49,399 nucleotides of DNA from positions 1 to 49,399 of the forward strand of contig NZ_LDJI01000016.1 of NCBI RefSeq assembly GCF_001431415.1. The letters run 5' to 3'. The position numbers were made by a program, and so were the translations under genes. Origin of the DNA: Stenotrophomonas humi (lineage in GTDB: Bacteria > Pseudomonadota > Gammaproteobacteria > Xanthomonadales > Xanthomonadaceae). This document shows, in pieces, positions 8,015 through 16,115 of the stretch (position 1 is its first letter; each line of letters opens with the position of its first letter). The notes under the pieces were generated by a model, which was not told the DNA's origin, made no database searches, and saw only the letters and a list, made by a program, of their open reading frames with translations.

Positions 8015-9466
8015 ATGAACGCCATCCCGACGCTATTCCAGCGCCGACGCCTTGCCCCGCTTTCGCGGGCGCTGATTGTTGCAGTGGCTTTGTGCGCCGG
8101 GCCTGCGTTCGCGCTGTCGCCGCCCCCGCCTGCCAGCGCGCCGATCTATGCCGGCATCATCGGGTTGGAGGAGAGTTTCCTCGCGCCGCAGCACTGGATC
8201 GCGCAGCTGCCCAACCCCGATGCGGTGATCCTGGACCGCGCCGGCATCGACGCGCAGAACGCGCGCATGCGCCAGCTCGACAACTCCATCCACGATCTGC
8301 GCGCCCTGCCCACCACATTGCCCCGCGCATTCGTGGCCGAACAGATCAACGGCATTTCACGCGCCCCCACCCGGACCCTGTACGACGTGCAGGGCAAGGA
8401 AGTGGGCAGCGCGCAGCTGAAGGCCGTCACCGACAACGTGGCGCTGGACCGCATCGGCGACAACCGCCCGATCCAGTACGGGCTGGTGGTGCACCGCGCT
8501 GCGCTGCGTGCGTTCCCGACCGCGCTGCGGGTGTTCAGCAGCCAGGGCGACACCGACATCGACCGTTTCCAGGAATCGGCGTTGTTCCCCGGTGACGCGG
8601 TGGCGGTGCTGCACGAGAGTGCCGACGGCAAATGGGTGTTCGTCAGCAGCGAACGTTATGCAGCGTGGATGGAGAAACGTTTCGTCGGCGTCGGCAGTGC
8701 CGAGCAGGTGTTCGGCTACGGCAAGGCCGCCGCGCACCGGGTGATCACCGGCGCCACCGCGCGCACCGTGCACACGCCGGAAGAACCGCGCGTATCCGAC
8801 CTGCAGCTGGAAATGGGCGTACGCGTGCCGGTGCTCAGCGACTGGCCGGCGATGACCCCGGTCAACGGCCAGCAGGCCCACGCCAGCCATGTCATCCAGT
8901 TGCCGGTGCGCAATGACGACGGCAGCCTGGCGCTGGTGCCTGCGCTGCTGCCACGTTCCCAGGACACCGCCGCCGACTACCTGCCGCTGACCCAGGCCAA
9001 CCTGATCACCCAGGCCTTCAAATTCCTGGGCGAGCGCTATGGCTGGGGCCATTCCTACGACACCCGCGACTGCAGCGGCTTCGTTTCCGAGATCTACCGC
9101 AGCTTCGGCGTGCTGCTGCCGCGCAATACCAGCGCGCAGGCGGTGAGCCCGGCGCTGGACCGCATCGCCTTCAACGACAAGGACGGCAAGAGCAAGCGTG
9201 ACGCCGCCATCGCCGGCCTGAGCGTGGGTGACCTGATCTACATCCCGGGCCACGTGATGATGGCCATCGGCCAGTCCAACGGCATGTCCTGGGTGATCCA
9301 CGACACCTCCGGTGGCAGCTGGTTCGACGCCAGCGGCAAGCGCGTCCACGCCAGCCTCAATGGCGTCTCGGTAACTCCGCTGCAGCCGATGATGGCCAGT
9401 GACACCGCCAGCTATATCGACCGCATGACCAACATCCAGCGCATCCGCCCACAAGCGACCAAATGA
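8015..9466 (+). CDS. NlpC/P60 (C40) cell-wall endopeptidase with SH3-type domains
   Basis: 483 residues. Signal peptide (1-33, ending AFA-LSP). Residues about 145-320 fit the SH3-like targeting region of this family; the C-terminal NlpC/P60 domain (about 325-470) has the full triad: C353 in RDCSGF, H413 in PGHVMM and H429 in VIHDTSG. Such enzymes cut between gamma-D-Glu and the diamino acid of stem peptides and can release L-Ala-D-Glu, which is the substrate of the next gene product. Start: ATG at 8015 with GAGGGG 8 bases upstream and the signal peptide immediately after; an earlier in-frame start is unsupported. Its stop overlaps the next ATG (ATGA), so the two are coupled. Confidence 0.94.
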   Translation: MNAIPTLFQRRRLAPLSRALIVAVALCAGPAFALSPPPPASAPIYAGIIGLEESFLAPQHWIAQLPNPDAVILDRAGIDAQNARMRQLDNSIHDLRALPTTLPRAFVAEQINGISRAPTRTLYDVQGKEVGSAQLKAVTDNVALDRIGDNRPIQYGLVVHRAALRAFPTALRVFSSQGDTDIDRFQESALFPGDAVAVLHESADGKWVFVSSERYAAWMEKRFVGVGSAEQVFGYGKAAAHRVITGATARTVHTPEEPRVSDLQLEMGVRVPVLSDWPAMTPVNGQQAHASHVIQLPVRNDDGSLALVPALLPRSQDTAADYLPLTQANLITQAFKFLGERYGWGHSYDTRDCSGFVSEIYRSFGVLLPRNTSAQAVSPALDRIAFNDKDGKSKRDAAIAGLSVGDLIYIPGHVMMAIGQSNGMSWVIHDTSGGSWFDASGKRVHASLNGVSVTPLQPMMASDTASYIDRMTNIQRIRPQATK

Positions 9467-10560
9467 AGATCACCGACATCGAACTGGGCATGCTGCGCGT
9501 GCCCCTGAAAACCCCGTTCAAAACCGCACTGCGTACCGTGGAGACCATGGAGGACGTGGTGGTGCTGATCCGCACCGATACCGGGCACACCGGCTATGGC
9601 GAGGCACCGCCGACGGCGGTGATCACCGGTGACACCCATGGCTCGATCATCGAAGCCATCAACACCTTCATCAAGCCGCGCCTGATCGGCGAAGACATCA
9701 GCAACCTCAACCGCATCTGCGGGCTCATCCAGTCCTCGCTGGAGCGCAACACCAGCGCCAAGGCGGCGGTCGAGATCGCCGTCTATGACCTCTGGGCGCA
9801 GCTGCACGGCGCACCGCTGTACCAGATGCTCGGCGGCGGTGACCCGGTGATCACCACCGACATCACCATCAGCGTGGACTACATCGACAAGATGGTGGCC
9901 GACTCGCTGTCGGCGGTGGAGCGCGGCTTTGAGTCGCTGAAGATCAAGGTGGGCAAGGACATCGGCCTGGACATCGAACGGGTCAAGGCGATCCACGCCG
10001 CCGTCGAAGGCCGTGCGCTGCTGCGCCTGGACGCCAACCAGGGCTGGACCGCCAAGCAGGCGGTGTATGCCATGCGCGAACTGGAGAACGCAGGCGTGAT
10101 CCTGGAGCTGCTGGAGCAGCCGGTGAAGGCTGCCGACATGGCCGGCATGAAGTACGTGACCGAACGCGTCAACACGCCGGTGATGGCTGACGAGAGCGTG
10201 TTCAACCCGAACCAGGTCTTCGACCTGATCCAACAGGGTGCGGCGGACATCATCAACATCAAACTGATGAAGACCGGCGGCATTTCCAACGCGATCAAGA
10301 TCGCCGACATCGCCTCGTTGTACGGCGTACCGTGCATGATCGGCTGCATGCTCGAGTCGAGCATCAGCGTGGCGGCGGCGGTGCACCTGGCGGTGGCCAA
10401 GTCCGGTGCCATCACCAAGGTGGATCTGGACGGGCCTTCGTTGAGCCAGTTCAACCCGGTGGAAGGCGGCGTGATCTTCAACGAGTCGGAGATCACCATC
10501 ACCGACGCCCCCGGACTGGGCATCGTGGAGGTACGCGGGCTGGAGATGATCAAGCCGTGA
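9463..10560 (+). CDS. ycjG: L-Ala-D/L-Glu epimerase (dipeptide epimerase, enolase superfamily)
   Basis: 365 residues, cytoplasmic. It is expected to convert L-Ala-D-Glu from murein into L-Ala-L-Glu for ordinary peptidases. Muconate-lactonizing-type barrel with the expected residues: K160-I-K162 (one acid/base), metal ligands D190 (LRLDANQGW), E218 (LLEQP) and D243 (MADES), the second acid/base K267 (INIKLMKTGG), and the specificity motif D321-L-D323. The D-x-D motif that binds the dipeptide amino group separates this family from o-succinylbenzoate synthases. The start overlaps the NlpC/P60 stop by 4 bases. A strong terminator-like hairpin follows at 10633. Confidence 0.93.
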   Translation: MKITDIELGMLRVPLKTPFKTALRTVETMEDVVVLIRTDTGHTGYGEAPPTAVITGDTHGSIIEAINTFIKPRLIGEDISNLNRICGLIQSSLERNTSAKAAVEIAVYDLWAQLHGAPLYQMLGGGDPVITTDITISVDYIDKMVADSLSAVERGFESLKIKVGKDIGLDIERVKAIHAAVEGRALLRLDANQGWTAKQAVYAMRELENAGVILELLEQPVKAADMAGMKYVTERVNTPVMADESVFNPNQVFDLIQQGAADIINIKLMKTGGISNAIKIADIASLYGVPCMIGCMLESSISVAAAVHLAVAKSGAITKVDLDGPSLSQFNPVEGGVIFNESEITITDAPGLGIVEVRGLEMIKP

Positions 10561-10632
10561 TCGCACGGACGACAGCACGCTGCACAGATGCAGTGGCTGT
10601 CGCTGCCCCGACGCACGCGCGGGAATCACACG

Positions 10633-10660
10633 CAGCACCTGCCAACGCAGGTGCTGTTTT
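10633..10660 (+). terminator. Rho-independent terminator after the epimerase gene
   Basis: CAGCACCTGC, loop CAAC, GCAGGTGCTG: a perfect 10-bp stem followed by TTTTGTTTTG. It ends the NlpC/P60-epimerase transcript and implies a separate promoter for the regulator gene at 10809. Confidence 0.85.
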
Positions 10661-10688
10661 GTTTTGGGGCACAGCCGCAGCGGCCACC

Positions 10689-10717
10689 CCCTCCCTTGCG
10701 CAAAGCGCAGGGGAGGG
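10689..10717. repeat. Intergenic palindrome, CTCCCTTGCGC family
   Basis: CCCTCCCTTGCGC, loop AAA, GCGCAGGGGAGGG: a 13-bp stem with one G-T pair. Related sequence occurs near 23362 and at 29758. All three copies are intergenic, which suggests a dispersed REP-like element. Confidence 0.6.
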
Positions 10718-10808
10718 AGCGGGAGCAACAGCCAATGCAACAACGCCACCCGCGCCACAACCGCCCACAATCCCTTAGAGTCGCCACCGGACAACCGACA
10801 GCCTGCCC

Positions 10809-11657
10809 ATGCCACCCCTGCTGAAAATCCGCTCAGAGCGCGAACAGATGTCGGCCATCGAACGACGTATCGCCGACTTCATCCTCGACAACGCCCACCT
10901 GTTGCGCGACTACTCCTCGCAGCAACTGGCCAATGCACTGGGCATCAGCCAGTCCAGCGTGGTCAAGTTCAGCCAGAAGCTCGGCTTCAAGGGCTATCCG
11001 GATCTCAAGTATTCGATCGGCGCTGCGGTCGCACTCGCCGGCAATGGCGACACCACCGATTGGCCGCCGGAAGACCAGCCCGCCGGCTACCTGCAGGCGG
11101 CCGAAACCCTGCGTCGGGCCAAGGCTGCTGCCGAAGAAGAAACCATGGTCGCCAACCCGCAGGCCGATGTGGAAGCAGTGATCGCACTGCTCGACAACGC
11201 ACCCAAGGTCTTCATCTACGGCCTGGGCGATGACGGCCTGTATGCGCGCGAGTTCGCCATGCGCCTGTCGCTGCTGGGCATTCTCACCGTGCAGCACGCC
11301 GACCCCATCCTGATGACAGCCAATCTGTCAGCCGCGCGTCCCGGCGATGTGCTGCTGGTGTTCTCCGAATTCGGCAAGTTGCCGCAGCTGTGGCAGCTGT
11401 CGCGCCAATTCCAGGAAGTCGGTGGGAAAGTGGTATCGATCACCCGCCACACCGCCAATCCATTGCGCGCGCATGCAGATGCATCACTTGCCATCTGCGC
11501 GCACGACCTGCAGCCGCCCATCGCGCAACTGTTGTACCGTTGCTCGCTGCAATACCTGCTCGACTTCGTGTTCGTGCTGTTGTGCCAGTCCAATCCGGAC
11601 AGGCAACGACAGCTGGCATTGAACCAGGAACGCATCCAGCACCTGATCGACAACTGA
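10809..11657 (+). CDS. MurR/RpiR family transcriptional regulator
   Basis: 282 residues. An N-terminal HTH_6 domain (1-77; helix-turn-helix around LANALGISQSSVVKFSQKLG) is followed by a SIS sugar-phosphate-binding domain (about 120-255; KVFIYGLGDDG and GDVLLVFSEFG segments). RpiR-type repressors commonly sense phosphosugars; MurR senses N-acetylmuramate 6-phosphate. Within a murein-peptide gene set, sensing a wall-derived sugar phosphate is the simplest idea (inference). It lies 17 bases before the L,D-transpeptidase-like gene, so the two are probably co-transcribed. The dyads at 7951-7989 are the best candidate operator. Confidence 0.9.
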   Translation: MPPLLKIRSEREQMSAIERRIADFILDNAHLLRDYSSQQLANALGISQSSVVKFSQKLGFKGYPDLKYSIGAAVALAGNGDTTDWPPEDQPAGYLQAAETLRRAKAAAEEETMVANPQADVEAVIALLDNAPKVFIYGLGDDGLYAREFAMRLSLLGILTVQHADPILMTANLSAARPGDVLLVFSEFGKLPQLWQLSRQFQEVGGKVVSITRHTANPLRAHADASLAICAHDLQPPIAQLLYRCSLQYLLDFVFVLLCQSNPDRQRQLALNQERIQHLIDN

Positions 11658-11674
11658 CAGCCGGAGTCACCGCC

Positions 11675-12457
11675 ATGCCAACCCTGTTCCGCTCCACTGC
11701 ACGGCGCCTGCTGTCATCGCTGGCCTGCCTGTTGGTCCTGGTTGCACCCATGGGCTTCGCCGCGACGCCGCTGCACGACGCGCGTCAGCTGATCGTGGTC
11801 ACATCCCCGTCCTGGGATGCACCATCAGGTCGGCTGCAGGCGTTCGAGCGCAGCGGCAGTGGTTGGACGGCACATGGCGAAGGTTTCAATGTGTCGCTGG
11901 GCCGCACTGGCAGCGCCTGGGGTATCGGCCTGCATCCGCTGCAGAACGATGGCCCGCAGAAACAGGAAGGCGATGGCCGCAGCCCGGCCGGTATCTTCAA
12001 CATCGGCCCGGCATTCGGCTATGCCGATCACATCGGCAGTGCACTGCCATACCAGCCGATGCTGGCCAGCAGTTACTGCATGGATGTGCCGGCATCACCG
12101 CTGTACAACCGCATCGTCGATGCGACACAGGTGGGTACCGATGCGGTGAAGGGCTCGACCGAAGCAATGCGTCTGGATCTGCACAACAACGGCGACCTGC
12201 GCTACCGCGAAGGCTTCGTCATTGAACACAATCCCGCCAACGTCGCCGGCCAGGGCAGCTGCATCTTCGCCCACCTGTGGCGCAAGCCCGGCGAGGCCAC
12301 CGCCGGCTGCACGGCGATGGAGCCGCAGCAGATGACCGCTCTGCTGGCCTGGCTCACGCCCACCGCCAAGCCGCTGTTCGTGTTGTTGCCCGATGCCGAG
12401 TACACGCGCCTTCAGCGCGACTGGCAGTTGCCGGCACTGGCTCACAGCGCGCGTTGA
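11675..12457 (+). CDS. L,D-transpeptidase (YkuD)-fold exported protein
   Basis: 260 residues with a signal peptide (1-29, AMG-FAA region). The YkuD-type catalytic segment has H200 in IFAHLWRK and C212 in ATAGCTAM; upstream EGDGRSPAG (98-106) and IEHNP (184-188) are typical of the subgroup that includes YbiS-like and YkuD-like wall enzymes. The HxnGC(T/S) pair needed for acyl-enzyme formation is intact. It may form 3-3 cross-links, anchor proteins, or act as an L,D-carboxypeptidase; the locus favours a hydrolytic or exchange role on tetrapeptides. CGGAG lies 9 bases upstream of the ATG at 11675, 17 bases after the regulator stop. Confidence 0.88.
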   Translation: MPTLFRSTARRLLSSLACLLVLVAPMGFAATPLHDARQLIVVTSPSWDAPSGRLQAFERSGSGWTAHGEGFNVSLGRTGSAWGIGLHPLQNDGPQKQEGDGRSPAGIFNIGPAFGYADHIGSALPYQPMLASSYCMDVPASPLYNRIVDATQVGTDAVKGSTEAMRLDLHNNGDLRYREGFVIEHNPANVAGQGSCIFAHLWRKPGEATAGCTAMEPQQMTALLAWLTPTAKPLFVLLPDAEYTRLQRDWQLPALAHSAR

Positions 12458-12513
12458 TCGCCGCACCCCAGCAACGCAGCCCCCTCTTCACTTTCCGGTA
12501 AACGCATCCGTCC

Positions 12514-13806
12514 ATGAGCGCCCGCACCCCAGCTTCCCGTTTCACGCTCTCCGCTCCCGTCAAGGTGCTGATCGCTCTGGTGATCGCCGCCATCGTCGGC
12601 CTGTCGCTCACCGCCTACGACCAGGCGCTTGCCCTGAAAGTCGCTGACGTCGTACGGCCCATCGGTCGGCTTTGGCTCAATGCACTGCAGATGACCGTGG
12701 TGCCGTTGGTCACCGCGTTGGTGATTGTCGGTGTCAATACCGCCAGCAACGCTGCCGCCTCGGGGCGCACCGCGCGCAATGCGATCATCGTGTTCCTGGT
12801 TCTGCTGGTCGGTTCGGCCGCCTTCTCCGCGTTGATCACCCCTGCCCTGCTGGACCTGCTGCCGCGTGATGCGGAAACCATCCAGACTTTCCGCGAGGCC
12901 CTGCGTTCGCCGACTGCCGCAGCCACACCGCTCAGCGCCGCGCAGTGGATCAGTTCGTTGATTCCCAGCAACGCCATCTCCGCCGCCGCGTCCTCGGCGA
13001 TGCTGCCACTGGTGGTGTTTGCCATGTTCTTCGGCTTTGCGTTGAGCCGTCAGGAACCGGAACGTCGCGACCGCATCCTGGACATCATCCGCATCATTGC
13101 CGACACCATGATCACCATCGTGCGCTGGGTGCTGTGGGCCGCGCCGGTGGGGGTGTTCGCGCTGGTGCTGGTGGTCTGCGCCGAGGTGGGCATGAGCGTG
13201 CTTGGCGTGCTCGGCTACTACATCGTGCTGATGTGCGTGATCTACATCCTGATCACGCTGCTGCTGTACGGCGTGGCCCGCGTTGCTGCCGGAGAACCAC
13301 TGCGCCGCTTCGCCGCCGCGCTGGTGCCGGTGCAGGTGATCGCAGGCAGCACGCAGTCCTCACTGGCGTCACTGCCGGCGATGATCGACAGCGCGCGCAA
13401 CCGCCTGGGATACCCGCCGGCGCTGACTGCGCTGGTGCTGCCGATGGCGGTGTCGTTGTTCCGCATCACCAGCCCGGCGCAGTACATCGCCGTGGCCAGT
13501 TTCATTGCCTGGCTGTACGGCATTGATGTGCACGCCTCGCAGTACGCGGTGGCGGTGTTGCTGGCGGCGGTCATCAGCATGGGTTCCACCGGCCTGCCCG
13601 GCCAGGCCAACTTCATGACCAACAACCTGCCGATCACCCAGAGCCTGGGGCTGCCGGTCGAGCCGTTGGGTGTATTGCTGGCGGTGGACACGATTCCCGA
13701 TGTGTTCTGCACCATCGGCAACGCCACGGGCGGCGTGACCGCCACCGGCATCGTCGCCAAGCACACGCGCACCACCACGGAACCGGAACATCCCGCCGAA
13801 AGTTGA
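12514..13806 (+). CDS. Dicarboxylate/amino acid:cation symporter (DAACS family)
   Basis: 430 residues, inner membrane. It has the eight helices and hairpin loops of the GltPh/DctA family. The serine-rich hairpin reads GSTQSSLASLPAM (about 278-290) and the conserved NxxxD-like segment is replaced by DTIPDVFCTIGNATGG near 390-410. Substrates in the family are Glu, Asp, C4-dicarboxylates or small neutral amino acids; which one applies here is not readable. As the last gene of a murein-peptide locus it could take up glutamate or alanine set free in the periplasm (inference). It starts 56 bases after the L,D-transpeptidase-like gene and ends at a strong bidirectional terminator. Confidence 0.92.
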   Translation: MSARTPASRFTLSAPVKVLIALVIAAIVGLSLTAYDQALALKVADVVRPIGRLWLNALQMTVVPLVTALVIVGVNTASNAAASGRTARNAIIVFLVLLVGSAAFSALITPALLDLLPRDAETIQTFREALRSPTAAATPLSAAQWISSLIPSNAISAAASSAMLPLVVFAMFFGFALSRQEPERRDRILDIIRIIADTMITIVRWVLWAAPVGVFALVLVVCAEVGMSVLGVLGYYIVLMCVIYILITLLLYGVARVAAGEPLRRFAAALVPVQVIAGSTQSSLASLPAMIDSARNRLGYPPALTALVLPMAVSLFRITSPAQYIAVASFIAWLYGIDVHASQYAVAVLLAAVISMGSTGLPGQANFMTNNLPITQSLGLPVEPLGVLLAVDTIPDVFCTIGNATGGVTATGIVAKHTRTTTEPEHPAES

Positions 13807-13830
13807 AATGTGCAGGGACGATGGAAAGTG

Positions 13831-13864
13831 GAAGGGCGGGAGCTGTGCTCCCGCCCTTCTTGTT
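13831..13864. terminator. Bidirectional terminator between convergent genes
   Basis: A perfect 13-bp stem, GAAGGGCGGGAGC with its complement, encloses a TGT loop and is followed by TTGTTTT. It lies between the rightward symporter gene and the leftward YiaA/B-like gene. Confidence 0.88.
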
Positions 13865-13884
13865 TTGTCCGAACCGCGCGCCGG

Positions 13885-14133
13885 TTATTCCTCCGACGGC
13901 AACGGCGCTTCACCATGAATGACACCCGCTGCCATCAGGTCACGCGTGTTCTTCTGCACGGCCACCGCGCCAAACAGCGCCAACGCATAGGCCATGCCAT
14001 GGAAGCCCTTTTCGTTGCGCTGCATCTCGGCATTGAACAGGCCGATGAGATAGGACGCAGAACCCAGCAACAAGGCGCAGCACGATGCAGCGATGAAAGC
14101 GGCGGACGGTCGATCGGCGTGCTTTTTCATCAT
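13885..14133 (-). CDS. YiaA/YiaB-like two-helix inner membrane protein
   Basis: 82 residues. The pattern matches the YiaA/B two-helix domain: PSAAFIAASCCALLLGSASY (first membrane helix), the family signature LIGLFNAEMQRNEKGFH, then a second helix AYALALFGAVAVQKNTRD. The function of this family is unknown. The ATG at 14133 follows AAGGAAAAGGAATC, a good ribosome-binding site; ATG at 14130 is possible. It is transcribed away from the sugar dehydrogenase gene. Confidence 0.85.
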   Translation of the reverse strand: MMKKHADRPSAAFIAASCCALLLGSASYLIGLFNAEMQRNEKGFHGMAYALALFGAVAVQKNTRDLMAAGVIHGEAPLPSEE

Positions 14134-14291
14134 GATTCCTTTTCCTTGCAGGTGAAGGCGCCGCCTGCTGCCGCCCGGCCGACCTCGCGAGGCGCTCACA
14201 GGAATTGCTCCTGCTCCAAAGCGCCAGCAAAGCTGCTCTTCATGCTGTAAAAACTCACTTGGACATCGCTTCCCTGCATCCGGAGATCCTC

Positions 14292-15449
14292 ATGCCCCGT
14301 CCCCTCCTGCTCAGCATGGCGCTGGCACTGACCCCCGCCCTGTTCACCTCTGCCTGTTCCGCCGATCCGGCAGATCCGGCCGCCGAAGCGGCGGTGAAGG
14401 CCGCGCAATGGCCGTTCACCGCCACTGAGACGGCCCGCTTCAACGAGCCCTGGGCGATGACCTTCCTGCCCGACGGCAGCGCGCTCATCACCGAGAAGGC
14501 CGGCAAGCTGATCCACTTCGACCCGGCCAGCGGCAAGCGCGGCGAGATCAGCGGCATCCCGGCCGTGGCCTATGGCGGCCAGGGCGGCCTGGGCGATGTG
14601 GTCGTGCATCCGCAGTTCGCCAGCAACGGCTGGATTTACTACAGCTATGCCGAGGAAGGCGAAGGCGACACCCGCGGTGCGGCCGTGGCGCGCGCCAAAC
14701 TGGAGCTCGATGCCAGCGGTGGCGGCCAGCTCAGCGACGCCCAGGTGATCTGGCGGCAGACACCCAAGGTCAGTGGACGCGGCCACTACGGCCACCGCCT
14801 GGCGTTCGGCCCGGACGGCAAGCTGTGGATCAGCTCCAGCGAGCGGCAGAAGTTCGACCCGGCCCAGGACATGAAGAGCAACCTGGGCAAGATCATCCGC
14901 ATCAACGATGACGGCAGCATCCCGGCCGACAACCCGTTCGTCGCCCAAGGTTCGCCCGCCGACCAGGTGTGGTCTCTGGGCCACCGCAGCGTGCTGGGCC
15001 TGGCCTTCGATGCCCATGGAAAGCTGTGGGAACACGAAATGGGCCCGAAGGGTGGCGATGAGCTGAACCTGATCCAGCGTGGTGGCAACTACGGCTACCC
15101 CATCGTTTCCAACGGCGATCACTACGATGGCCGCCCGATCCCCGACCATGACACACGCCCGGAGTTCATCGCGCCGGTGGTGACCTGGCGTCAGGTGATC
15201 TCGCCGGCAGGTTTCATCATCTACAGCGGTACACAGTTCCCGCAATGGCAGGGCAGCGGCTTCATCGGTGGCCTGTCGTCCAAGTCGCTGGTGCGCGTGG
15301 CATTCGACGGTGACAAGGCACGCGAAGCCGAGCGTTTCGACATGGGCAACCGCATCCGCGAAGTGGAACAAGGCCCGGACGGCGCCCTGTGGCTGCTGGA
15401 AGACGGCAGCGATGGCCGCCTGCTGAAACTGACGCCCAAAGCCGGCTGA
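14292..15449 (+). CDS. yliI: PQQ-dependent aldose sugar dehydrogenase (YliI-like), exported
   Basis: 385 residues. The N-terminus has a signal sequence with a lipobox-like SAC (TSAC, about residue 18), so it may be a lipoprotein in the periplasm. The rest is a six-bladed soluble glucose dehydrogenase-type propeller: [24 protein letters not shown] with the catalytic-type His, [18 protein letters not shown], and [11 protein letters not shown] with [12 protein letters not shown]. The family oxidises aldoses using PQQ and passes electrons to the respiratory chain. No pqq synthesis genes lie in the window. Start: ATG at 14292, with CGGAG 6 bases upstream, discarding a 29-codon extension. Confidence 0.9.
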   Translation: MPRPLLLSMALALTPALFTSACSADPADPAAEAAVKAAQWPFTATETARFNEPWAMTFLPDGSALITEKAGKLIHFDPASGKRGEISGIPAVAYGGQGGLGDVVVHPQFASNGWIYYSYAEEGEGDTRGAAVARAKLELDASGGGQLSDAQVIWRQTPKVSGRGHYGHRLAFGPDGKLWISSSERQKFDPAQDMKSNLGKIIRINDDGSIPADNPFVAQGSPADQVWSLGHRSVLGLAFDAHGKLWEHEMGPKGGDELNLIQRGGNYGYPIVSNGDHYDGRPIPDHDTRPEFIAPVVTWRQVISPAGFIIYSGTQFPQWQGSGFIGGLSSKSLVRVAFDGDKAREAERFDMGNRIREVEQGPDGALWLLEDGSDGRLLKLTPKAG

Positions 15450-15463
15450 CCATCAAACCACCT

Positions 15464-15491
15464 TGTAGGAGCGGCCCCGGCCGCTCCTACA
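15464..15491. repeat. SMAG-like GTAG palindrome between convergent genes
   Basis: TGTAGGAGCGGCC, CC, GGCCGCTCCTACA: a perfect 13-bp stem with GTAG at both ends, like the GTAG-bearing repeats of Stenotrophomonas maltophilia. It separates the convergent sugar dehydrogenase and DUF1453-like genes and probably acts as a terminator. It supplies the TAG stop codon of the leftward gene (15487-15489). Confidence 0.8.
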
Positions 15492-15984
15492 CAACGGCGC
15501 GGCGCAGCCGCAGGCCCAGCCCCACCGCCTGCACCAGGCCGTAGCTGAGCAATGCAGCCACCAGGCCCATCGTCAACGGGCTGACATTGCCACCACCCGA
15601 CATCATTCCCTGGCTGAAAGCCCCGCTGTACCAGCGCCATGCCAACCGGCCAACCAGCACCACCGACAGCATCCCGCCGATCCACGGGTTCGGGGTGTAA
15701 CCGGGCCGGCCGTCACGCGCACTGAAGCCGGTGTGCTTCAAGCCAAACAGCCCCAAGGCAATACCCGCTACCGCGCCGAGCATCATTCCCGGGGCCGCAT
15801 GTCGCATGTACATCGCTCCCCATGCCAACAGCAGGCCCAGCACCGACAGCAGCACGATGCGGACAACGTTCCGCACCGGGCGCCATGGCTGCCAACCGAA
15901 ATGCCGGCGGATACGCCGGTAGTAAAGCCAACCGAATCCGGCAGTCATCAACCACGGCAGGTACACAGGCATCGGTGCGGGCAT
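15487..15984 (-). CDS. DUF1453-like (CcdC-type) membrane protein
   Basis: 165 residues with about five membrane helices (roughly 5-20, 41-60, 66-85, 101-118, 135-157). The YYRRIRRHFGWQPWRP segment after the first helix and the overall layout resemble DUF1453/CcdC proteins; the assignment is by memory of the family and is moderate. Function unknown. Start: ATG at 15984 follows GGAGAG at a 5-base spacing. The last codon before the stop reads into the GTAG palindrome, so the C-terminus has been set by the repeat. Confidence 0.7.
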   Translation of the reverse strand: MPAPMPVYLPWLMTAGFGWLYYRRIRRHFGWQPWRPVRNVVRIVLLSVLGLLLAWGAMYMRHAAPGMMLGAVAGIALGLFGLKHTGFSARDGRPGYTPNPWIGGMLSVVLVGRLAWRWYSGAFSQGMMSGGGNVSPLTMGLVAALLSYGLVQAVGLGLRLRRAVV

Positions 15985-16115
15985 CACGGCTCTCCATAAG
16001 ATGGCCAGAGCATCACACGGCCGTGCGCCGCTGCAATGTGTCAACTGTCACCCGTTTGCATCGACACCCGTGAGATCAGCGCCGGGCTGCGGGGAGCCCG
16101 CTTACCCGGCGCGTG

